NCBI GenBank assembly: GCA_030598385.1
Contig: JAUVQB010000129.1
Span: 1-5,310, forward strand
DNA: 5,310 nt
Source: Alphaproteobacteria bacterium
GTDB taxonomy: Bacteria; Pseudomonadota; Alphaproteobacteria; Kiloniellales; JAKSDN01
Reading direction: 5' to 3'
Shown: positions 1 to 4,868 of the stretch, in pieces
Layout: every line of letters begins with the position of its first letter
Numbering within the stretch: the first letter of the stretch is position 1
Notes under the pieces: generated by a model
What the model was told of the DNA's origin: nothing
Databases searched by the model: none
Seen by the model: only the letters and a program-made list of their open reading frames with translations
Position numbers and translations under genes: made by a program

Positions 1-2
1 CG

Positions 3-164
3 TCGGATGGTCCTTTCGAGCTCTTCTTCGCCACCTTCTCTCAGATTCCGCAGACGCTGACTCAGCTCGAAGCCTTCGGGATTCCCGGATTCGGCCGCGC
101 CTTCGTCGAGGGCGGCCCCGGCGGGTCCGGCGGCGAATTCCATCAACAGAAAAGCCGCGAGTGA
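3..164 (+). CDS. 3' end of an unrecognised protein gene (5' part outside window)
   Basis: Frame 3 is open from the window edge to a TGA at 162-164 and gives 53 C-terminal residues. The protein begins SDGPFELFFATFSQIPQTL, continues through a Phe/Gly-rich stretch (FGIPGFGRAFVEGG) and ends in a Gly-rich, then polar, tail (GEFHQQKSRE). Third positions in this frame are strongly G/C, whereas frame 1 hits a stop at about base 58, so this is the coding frame. I do not recognise the family. The piece has no complete transmembrane segment and no catalytic motif. The hydrophobic/aromatic helix followed by a disordered tail could be the end of a larger soluble or membrane-associated protein. It has the same orientation as the kinase-like gene downstream but is separated from it by 310 bases, so co-transcription is not indicated. 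Confidence 0.6.
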   Translation, partial: SDGPFELFFATFSQIPQTLTQLEAFGIPGFGRAFVEGGPGGSGGEFHQQKSRE

Positions 165-174
165 AATGAAAATT

Positions 175-186
175 GGCAAGCTTGCC
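175..186. repeat. Perfect 12-base palindrome
   Basis: GGCAAGCTTGCC is a perfect dyad with no spacer, lying 10 bases after the stop of the upstream gene. With no loop it is a poor RNA terminator and no T-run follows. A symmetric protein-binding site is possible, but a single 12-base palindrome can also occur by chance. Confidence 0.25.
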
Positions 187-263
187 GTCATGTGCCTGTC
201 CACTCGTCGGTGATGGCCAAGTCAGGCATCTGGGTTCCGCAACCACAGATCCCACATAATGAA

Positions 264-335
264 TTACGTCTGCCGCACCACGAACGTGCCAGCAAGGAGG
301 TCGTGCACCACAACGTCGCCCTGTCGCAAGTTTAA
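264..335 (-). pseudogene. Possible remnant of an RDD-family membrane protein (C-terminal tail only)
   Basis: Read on the minus strand, bases 335 to 267 encode 23 residues ending in VVVHDLLAGTFVVRQT, followed by TAA (264-266). The run HDLLAGTFVVR closely matches the conserved C-terminal signature of RDD-family proteins (PF06271), typically written HDxLAGTxVVR, where it follows the last transmembrane helix. Codons in this stretch are G/C-ending, as in a real gene. Upstream on the same strand the frame continues but shows no RDD-like hydrophobic helices, and it soon runs into the start of the + strand kinase-like gene. No full-length RDD gene can therefore fit here. The simplest reading is a truncated, decayed gene whose 5' part was lost. 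Chance resemblance is the alternative. RDD proteins are small multi-pass membrane proteins, often of unknown function. Confidence 0.35.
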
Positions 336-474
336 ATCCGCGCCTTCGAGTCGGCCCGCCAGCGCCGTCGAGCACGGCGGCCGGCACGAAAGTCCCAGCC
401 ATTTTGGCGCGGTTTTGCGCAATTTACTGATTTTCGGGTTGCCAAAGGCGATGGGGGGTGCAGTCTGAAAGGAC

Positions 475-1905
475 ATGACCACAGGGGAAAATGGCACGCC
501 GGAAAAGCCGGGGGGCGACGTGAGACCACCCGGTGGCGCGTTGGGTGGCGCGTTGGGTGGCGCGCTCGACGTGCGCAGCCTGCGCGACCTTGTCGCCAGT
601 TCGGCCAGCGCCGCGCCGGTTATCGCCGTCGACCGGCCCTATGCCGAAGCGCTTCGCAACAGCGTCGACTGGCTGTGGCAGACCGATGCCGACTTCAATC
701 TGACTTACGTCTCTCGCACGCTCGACCCATCCCCAGATCGACCGGGGTCGGGAGCCGCAGAAAGCTGGATCGGCAGCAGCCTCCTGTCGCTCGCCAATTC
801 CGAGGCCGGCGAGGCCACCCCGTCGCCGCTGCTGGTGGCGTTGCGCGAGCGCCGTGCGTTCCGCGACTGCGCCGTTGAGTGGACCTCCGAGGCGCAGCAG
901 CGTGTGCGCTTCCGCCTGACCGGTCTGCCGTTCGACGACGAGTCCAGCGGCGAGTTCGCCGGCTTCCGGGGAACCGCCAGCGCCTCCAGCGAACCCGCCG
1001 AGAAAAACCAGACCGCCCGCGAGCTGCTGGACCTGCTGAAGGCGGCCTTGAGCGAGCGGGACCAGTTGCAGCAGCAGTTGGCCGAAATCCAGGACGAGGA
1101 TCTCAAGGAGCGCTTGGCCGGCATCGCCCACGAGCTGCGCACCCCCTTGAACGCCATCATCGGCTTTTCCGAGCTGATCCGCGATCAGGCGTTCGGCGAC
1201 GATCCCCGGCGCTATTCGGAATACGGCGGAAACATCCACCGCAGTGGCGTGAAACTGCTGCAGCTGGTGAACCGCATCCTGGATACGGCAGAGCACGAAA
1301 GCGATCTCCAGACCATCGAAGCACGGCCGTTCGACGTCGAAGCCATCGTACGCGCGACCATCGAGGTCATGGCCGACAGCGCCGCCACGGCACAGGTTCA
1401 GCTCTATCTCGACGTGGCGGCGGATCTGCCCCAGGCCCAGGGCGACCGGCAGATGACCCGGCAGATCCTGTTCCACCTCCTGGCGCGCATCTTTCAGAGG
1501 GCACCGGGGGGTTGGACCGCCGGCATTCGCATCCAGCGAGATGTCGGGGATCGGGAAGCCGGCGAAGAGGGTGGCCCAGAAGGCGGCCATGGCGGTGTTC
1601 GAGTGATCGTCTGGGACGGCCCGGCTGCGGAAGACAAAGGCGAACGCTCGGCGCCGGCAGGACCGACGGCCGCTACCCAGGCCGCCGCGAACGGAACGCC
1701 GCAGGCCCCGGGCGAAACGGGAGCAGACACAGCCGAAGACCCGGAACGCCTCGAAGACCGGGAAGACCCGGAGGACCTGGGGCCGGTGGTCTTGCAGCAT
1801 CTTGCCGAAATCATGGGCGCCGAGCTCGAAATGACCGGCGTGACCGGCCAAGGAAGCGAAGCCCGCCTGCGCCTTCCGCCGACGCCGGAGGAGTCCTCCG
1901 GCTGA
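475..1905 (+). CDS. Soluble PAS/HisKA histidine-kinase-like protein with degenerate ATPase domain
   Basis: This 476-residue protein has no transmembrane segment or signal peptide, so it should be cytoplasmic. In order: a Gly/Pro/Ala-rich leader (1-35) with three GGAL repeats; a PAS-like sensor domain (about 55-168) opening with SVDWLWQTDADFNLTYVS, typical of alphaproteobacterial PAS kinases; a coiled-coil linker (180-212); a HisKA dimerisation domain with the intact box AHELRTPLNAIIGFSEL, placing the phosphoacceptor at His219; then a CA region. The CA region is degenerate. The N-box equivalent reads QILFHLLARIFQRAPGG (330-346), with Arg where the Mg-ATP Asn is expected. The G1 motif is reduced to VWDGPA (379-384). 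About 50 acidic, low-complexity residues follow, and the G2 GLGL is reduced to LGPVV. The final strand pattern (GAELEMTGVTGQGSEARLRLP) still matches the HATPase end. Phospho-transfer, phosphatase or scaffold activity is therefore likelier than autophosphorylation, which is inference. The start is uncertain: ATG 475 follows AAAGGA (468-473) by one base, and GTG 520 (Val16), after a G-run, is an alternative. An in-frame TGA at 466 excludes longer versions. No response regulator is adjacent in the window. Confidence 0.9.
   Translation: MTTGENGTPEKPGGDVRPPGGALGGALGGALDVRSLRDLVASSASAAPVIAVDRPYAEALRNSVDWLWQTDADFNLTYVSRTLDPSPDRPGSGAAESWIGSSLLSLANSEAGEATPSPLLVALRERRAFRDCAVEWTSEAQQRVRFRLTGLPFDDESSGEFAGFRGTASASSEPAEKNQTARELLDLLKAALSERDQLQQQLAEIQDEDLKERLAGIAHELRTPLNAIIGFSELIRDQAFGDDPRRYSEYGGNIHRSGVKLLQLVNRILDTAEHESDLQTIEARPFDVEAIVRATIEVMADSAATAQVQLYLDVAADLPQAQGDRQMTRQILFHLLARIFQRAPGGWTAGIRIQRDVGDREAGEEGGPEGGHGGVRVIVWDGPAAEDKGERSAPAGPTAATQAAANGTPQAPGETGADTAEDPERLEDREDPEDLGPVVLQHLAEIMGAELEMTGVTGQGSEARLRLPPTPEESSG
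532..567 (+). repeat. Three tandem 12-base units encoding GGAL
   Basis: The unit GGTGGCGCGTTG occurs at 532-543 and 544-555, and as a near copy ending CTC at 556-567. In frame it encodes (GGAL)x3, residues 20-31 of the kinase-like protein. The unit length is a multiple of three, so slippage would change the leader length without breaking the frame. It lies in a non-conserved leader ahead of the PAS domain. Confidence 0.85.
1884..1902 (+). other. GC-rich inverted repeat over the last codons of the kinase-like gene
   Basis: GCCGGAGGA (1884-1892) and TCCTCCGGC (1894-1902) are perfect inverted copies separated by one base. As RNA this would fold as an 8-bp stem with a 3-nt loop immediately before the TGA at 1903-1905. 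It encodes the last residues before the stop. It could stabilise the 3' end of the mRNA or contribute to termination, but no T-run follows. Confidence 0.45.
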
Positions 1906-1907
1906 AC

Positions 1908-1930
1908 GCGCGGCCAGGACCCTGGCGCGC
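1908..1930 (+). terminator. Candidate stem-loop after the kinase-like gene (no T-tract)
   Basis: Three bases after the stop codon, GCCAGG (1913-1918) pairs with CCTGGC (1921-1926), and the stem extends with GCGC/GCGC (1908-1911 with 1927-1930) after a one-base bulge at 1912. The two-base spacer means the innermost pair must open to form a loop. There is no downstream run of T, so it is not a classical intrinsic terminator. Its position after a stop and beside a second hairpin makes a 3'-end or transcription-attenuating role reasonable. Confidence 0.3.
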
Positions 1931-2026
1931 CGCCACCACTCGGGTCATGATCTGGCCCGCGGCACCGCTGTCAAACTAAAGGTGCGACGGCGGACTGAAA
2001 TTTCGGCAGACCGCATCGAGTGAAAC

Positions 2027-2033
2027 GGAGGAG
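2027..2033 (+). promoter_or_regulatory. Shine-Dalgarno sequence of the coiled-coil envelope protein gene
   Basis: GGAGGAG ends two bases before ATG 2036, and its GGAGG core is four bases from the ATG. It is a strong if close ribosome binding site. It supports ATG 2036 over the in-frame ATG at 2057 (Met8), which would sit 23 bases away. Confidence 0.65.
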
Positions 2034-2035
2034 CC

Positions 2036-4708
2036 ATGCCGCGCCGCGCGCGGGCGATGTCACCGGTGATTCCCACGTTGGCCCGGGGCTTGGCCCGGGG
2101 CTTTGCTCTGGCCTGCGGCTTCGCTCTGGCCGGGACCTTGCCACAGGCCTCGGGCGGCAGCGCGCCGTCCTGGCCCGCCTGGTCACGCCCGGCCTTGGCG
2201 CAGGACGTGGGCGCGCAGCTCCAGCCGTCAGAATGGCGGCGCTTGACCGGTCCACTTCCCTACCGCCCCGGAGGGCCCGATAGCGGCTGGCTCTCCGAAA
2301 CCGATCTGGAGCGCGCCGTCGACCTCATCGCCGACCTCGGTCTGTTCTTCGCAAAACTGTCCGAGTCCGATCCCGATACCCAGGCCCGCCTCGTTTGGGG
2401 TCGGGGCGACGCGGTCTATGGAGCCGCCGCGGAGGATCTGCGAGCCGCGAACGAGGACGGCAAATTCCGCATCATCATCTCCGAAGGCAGCAGCCTCGCG
2501 ATCACCCGTCGCGGCGAGGAGATCTGGGTGGATTCCGACCTGGCCGGCGCCTGGAACGTGAAGCGGGTGCGCCGGGCGCGTTGGCAAGGCGACGACTGGC
2601 CCGATATCGCCGCCCTGTCGGCCCTGCTGTTCGATCTCTGGCGCGGCCAGGAGACCGCGGCGAGCGGCGCCTGGCTGGATCACCAGCTCGACAGCCTTGC
2701 CGTCTCGAGAGCGGCGTTCGAGGAGGGCGGTGCCGACGCGGCCACCGCCTTCACCCGTTACGGGATTCTCAAAGATCTATTCTTCAAAGCAAACCTGCTG
2801 CGCGACGCCACGGTGAGCGCCGCAAATGCCGCCCCTTGGCATAATCGGGCGCAACGGATCGAGCAACAAACCGATTCGCTCCTGCGCTCGGTTGCAACCA
2901 CGAGTTTGGGCGGCGAACTGGCGAAGGAATTGCGGGGCCATTGGGCGGCCTACGCGGCAGAGATCGAACAGAGCTCGGCTGAACGCAGCGCACTCCTCCT
3001 TGCCGCCCTGCGGCCCGCCCCGGCGCCGACTAGGGCCGGCGCGGCCCCGCGTACTCCGGAGCAGGAGCCGGTCGCCGAGGACGCTGCCGCGAAAGAAACG
3101 GCCGCCGAAGATACGCCTGCCGAAACAGACCCGGCCGCCGAAACCGGACCCCCGCAGGCCGTGAACATCCAAGCGCGCGACCAAGACTATATAGCGTTGC
3201 TGCTGGCGCGAACGGTCGACGCGGCTCGCACGGCCGAGGAGGCGGAAAGGCAGGCCGACACCATGGCGCGCCAGGCCGGTGCGGCAATCCTGGCGGCCGA
3301 GCAGGCTCGCGATACATTGGCAACCACCCAGACCGGTCGCGAAATCGCTGCCGAGGAAACCGCGCGCCTGCGCCAGCAAGCCGAGGAGCTGGCCGCCGAG
3401 CTGGACCAGGCCCGCGGCGGCGAAGCGGCCCTACAGGACCGCCTTACCCAGGCCGAGGACCGGGCTAGCGCCGCCGAAGCCGCGGCGGCAAAGTCAGCCG
3501 CAGAGGCCGCCGAAGGAATCACCGACCTGCAAGGGCAGCTCACAGCCCGCGACGCGGACCTCACCCGCGCCGAAGCGCTAGCGGAAACTCGTGCAGCGGC
3601 ACTGGCCGAAGCCGGGGCGGAGATCGATCGGATCGAAAGCCAGAATGAAACCTTGCAGGCCACCGTCGCGGAGGCCGACGGCGACAGGACGGCCTTGGCC
3701 GCCGCCGAGTCCGAACGCACGGCACTGGAAACCAAGCTCGAGGCGAGACAGACGGAGCTGGCTGCGGCGCAATCTCGAGCCGAATCCGCCGCCGAAGAGA
3801 CCGCAGTAGCGCTCGACCGGGAGAGGGCCCGCGCGACGGAGCTCGAGGTCACTCTGGCCGAGGCTCGGCAGACTCTGGTCGCCGCCCAGGAACGAACCCT
3901 GGCCGAAACCGCGCGCGCTACGCAGGCGGAAGCCGCGGCCGCGGCGGCCGGCACGACCGCCCAAGCGGCGCAGCAGGACCTGGCAGCCCGTGACGAAGAG
4001 CTGGCGAGTCTGCGCGAGGAGGTCCGAGCGCTCCGCCAGGAGAGCGAAAGCCAGGCCCAGACGGACGGCCCCTCCTCGCCCCCGTCCCGCGTCCCGACTT
4101 GGCTCGAGGACTGGCTGGCCCCGATCGTGGCCGCGGCGCTCTTGGCCGGCGGCCTCATGGTTCTGCTGGCTGTTTCGCGCCGCCGTGCGCCAGTCGGCCA
4201 GCCAGTCCGCCAGCCGGTCCACGAAGCGGGCCGGGGGGCGAACGAGGCCCCGCCGGCCAGCGCGCCGGATATCCGGGAGCCCGTCACGGAAACACCCGCA
4301 AAGGAGAGGCCCGCAAAGGAAAGGCCCGCAGTGCGGCCGAGCGCACGGCCCACCGCCGCCCGCCATCCCCCAGCGGCCGCGGCGACCTCCGCCTCGATCG
4401 TCGGGGCCGTCCGGCGCCAGGACTGGGCCACGGCCGAAGCTCAATTTGCACAGCTATCGGGTGTGTCGGCCCCCCGGCTCAAGGAACTTCTGGGAGACCC
4501 GAGCGGCGAATTGCTGGCGCTGGCCTGCCGCGCGGCGGATCTCGATCGCCTGACCTTTGCCGCCCTCTATCTGTTGCAGGGCCAAGGCCGCGCCGTCGCC
4601 GACCCTGAGGTGGTCGCCGGGGCCGTCGGCCTTTTCGAGAAAACCGGGCCGGCCGAGGCTCAGCGGATTCTGGCCGAGCGCCGAGACCGGGACTCCCTTT
4701 CGGCCTGA
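2036..4708 (+). CDS. Large single-pass envelope protein: periplasmic domain, long coiled coil, TM helix, cytoplasmic DUF2336-like domain
   Basis: I do not recognise a named family for this 890-residue protein, but its architecture is clear. Residues 1-55 form an Arg-rich start and a hydrophobic export signal (GFALACGFALAG, 22-33), with possible cleavage after ASG (40) or ALA (55). Residues about 62-325 form a folded, mostly helical periplasmic domain with an aromatic-rich centre (KFRIIISEGSSLAITRRGEEIWVD). Residues 327-373 are a Pro/Ala/Glu linker. Residues about 380-672 are an Ala/Glu/Arg coiled coil with almost no Pro and few aromatics. Residues about 694-713 (APIVAAALLAGGLMVLLAVS) form one transmembrane helix followed by RRR, which predicts N-out/C-in topology. 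Residues 718-780 are a Pro-rich linker with a KERPA repeat. Residues about 787-884 form a small helical domain (VRRQDWATAEAQFAQLSGV, then LKELLGDPSGELLALACRAADL), which resembles part of the alphaproteobacterial DUF2336 helical repeat (PF10098) by eye. The domain order recalls FimV/HubP/TspA polar-landmark proteins, but no LysM is seen. A structural or scaffold role across the inner membrane is the best inference. It starts 130 bases after the kinase-like gene. Confidence 0.88.
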   Translation: MPRRARAMSPVIPTLARGLARGFALACGFALAGTLPQASGGSAPSWPAWSRPALAQDVGAQLQPSEWRRLTGPLPYRPGGPDSGWLSETDLERAVDLIADLGLFFAKLSESDPDTQARLVWGRGDAVYGAAAEDLRAANEDGKFRIIISEGSSLAITRRGEEIWVDSDLAGAWNVKRVRRARWQGDDWPDIAALSALLFDLWRGQETAASGAWLDHQLDSLAVSRAAFEEGGADAATAFTRYGILKDLFFKANLLRDATVSAANAAPWHNRAQRIEQQTDSLLRSVATTSLGGELAKELRGHWAAYAAEIEQSSAERSALLLAALRPAPAPTRAGAAPRTPEQEPVAEDAAAKETAAEDTPAETDPAAETGPPQAVNIQARDQDYIALLLARTVDAARTAEEAERQADTMARQAGAAILAAEQARDTLATTQTGREIAAEETARLRQQAEELAAELDQARGGEAALQDRLTQAEDRASAAEAAAAKSAAEAAEGITDLQGQLTARDADLTRAEALAETRAAALAEAGAEIDRIESQNETLQATVAEADGDRTALAAAESERTALETKLEARQTELAAAQSRAESAAEETAVALDRERARATELEVTLAEARQTLVAAQERTLAETARATQAEAAAAAAGTTAQAAQQDLAARDEELASLREEVRALRQESESQAQTDGPSSPPSRVPTWLEDWLAPIVAAALLAGGLMVLLAVSRRRAPVGQPVRQPVHEAGRGANEAPPASAPDIREPVTETPAKERPAKERPAVRPSARPTAARHPPAAAATSASIVGAVRRQDWATAEAQFAQLSGVSAPRLKELLGDPSGELLALACRAADLDRLTFAALYLLQGQGRAVADPEVVAGAVGLFEKTGPAEAQRILAERRDRDSLSA
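2078..2101 (+). repeat. Two perfect tandem 12-base copies in the signal sequence (LARG LARG)
   Basis: TTGGCCCGGGGC occurs at 2078-2089 and again at 2090-2101. In frame this encodes LARG twice (residues 15-22), placing two Arg residues just before the hydrophobic core of the export signal. It looks like a recent in-frame duplication. Confidence 0.85.
2099..2134 (+). repeat. Two near-identical 18-base copies in the signal sequence (GFALAC/GFALAG)
   Basis: GGCTTTGCTCTGGCCTGC (2099-2116) and GGCTTCGCTCTGGCCGGG (2117-2134) differ at four bases and encode GFALAC and GFALAG (residues 22-33). Together they make up the hydrophobic core of the signal sequence. The core therefore appears to have been built or lengthened by duplication, directly after the LARG duplication. 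Confidence 0.75.
4295..4330 (+). repeat. 15-base tandem repeat encoding PAKER in the Pro-rich linker
   Basis: CCCGCAAAGGAGAGG (4295-4309) is followed by CCCGCAAAGGAAAGG (4310-4324) and a partial CCCGCA (4325-4330). It encodes PAKER-PAKER-PA in the cytoplasmic linker between the transmembrane helix and the C-terminal helical domain. The unit preserves frame, so copy number could vary without disrupting the protein. Confidence 0.8.
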
Positions 4709-4853
4709 GGTCTTTCCGCAAAGGGCCAGGCGGGCCCACGCGCCGCCGTAGAGACGAGTGGGTCGGTGGCGTCATTTCCCTGGAACTTCGAGGCGGAGCC
4801 CCTAGGATGATCGCCGTCAAGCCTCGTCCTTTGCCGTTGCGGCCCTAGCTTTC

Positions 4854-4857
4854 GGAG
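4854..4857 (+). promoter_or_regulatory. Shine-Dalgarno sequence of the O-methyltransferase gene
   Basis: GGAG lies 11 bases upstream of ATG 4869. No other in-frame ATG, GTG or TTG exists between the in-frame stop TAG at 4803 and 4869, so this start is effectively fixed even though the spacing is slightly long. Confidence 0.5.
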
Positions 4858-4868
4858 ATGCCCACGCG

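Larger units (their letters stand above)
165..474. other. Intergenic spacer with no intact gene
   Basis: This 310-base gap separates the upstream gene end from the histidine-kinase-like gene. It contains a perfect 12-base palindrome (GGCAAGCTTGCC, 175-186) and a minus-strand stretch (264-335) that encodes an RDD-like C-terminus. The remainder, about 336-474, has no frame with convincing family resemblance. Local AT-rich patches such as CATAAT (255-260) and the segment at 421-436 are not accompanied by a matching -35 box at 16-18 bases, so no promoter is called. The promoter of the kinase-like gene should nevertheless lie somewhere in this gap. Confidence 0.6.

Noticed and set aside
190..213. 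Seven-codon ORF MCLSTRR as a leader peptide
   Set aside because: It has no Shine-Dalgarno sequence, is far from the kinase-like gene and shows no attenuator-like structure. A Cys codon and two Arg codons are not enough evidence.
255..260. CATAAT as a -10 promoter element
   Set aside because: No TTGACA-like hexamer occurs 16-18 bases upstream, and it lies over 200 bases from the kinase-like start.
259..468. + strand 69-codon frame in the intergenic spacer
   Set aside because: No Shine-Dalgarno sequence at a sensible distance, no resemblance to a family, and it overlaps the minus-strand RDD-like stretch, which has better support.
424..1851. Long minus-strand open frame (475 codons) antisense to the kinase-like gene
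   Set aside because: The + strand encodes a clear PAS/HisKA protein. The minus frame is open because GC-rich, G/C-ending codons avoid stops in the mirror frame, and its product shows no family motif.
879..1979. + strand 366-codon frame overlapping the kinase-like gene
   Set aside because: It gives an Arg/Gly/Pro-rich product with no motifs, typical of an out-of-frame reading of GC-rich DNA. The HELRTPLNAIIGFSEL box fixes the true frame.
2036..2134. Lipoprotein signal with Cys27 in ALAC
   Set aside because: The residue at -3 is Ala and not the Leu/Val/Ile expected in a lipobox, the hydrophobic run before Cys is short, and an almost identical GFALAG unit without Cys follows as a duplication.
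3187..4431. Minus-strand open frame of 414 codons, Ser/Ala-rich
   Set aside because: It is the complement of the Ala/Glu coiled-coil coding sequence. The Ser/Ala/Arg composition is the expected shadow of GCC/GAG/CGC codons, with no recognisable domain.
4723..4737. GGGCC-loop-GGCCC hairpin after the envelope protein gene as a terminator
   Set aside because: The stem is only five pairs and no T-run follows. In DNA this GC-rich such matches are frequent by chance.
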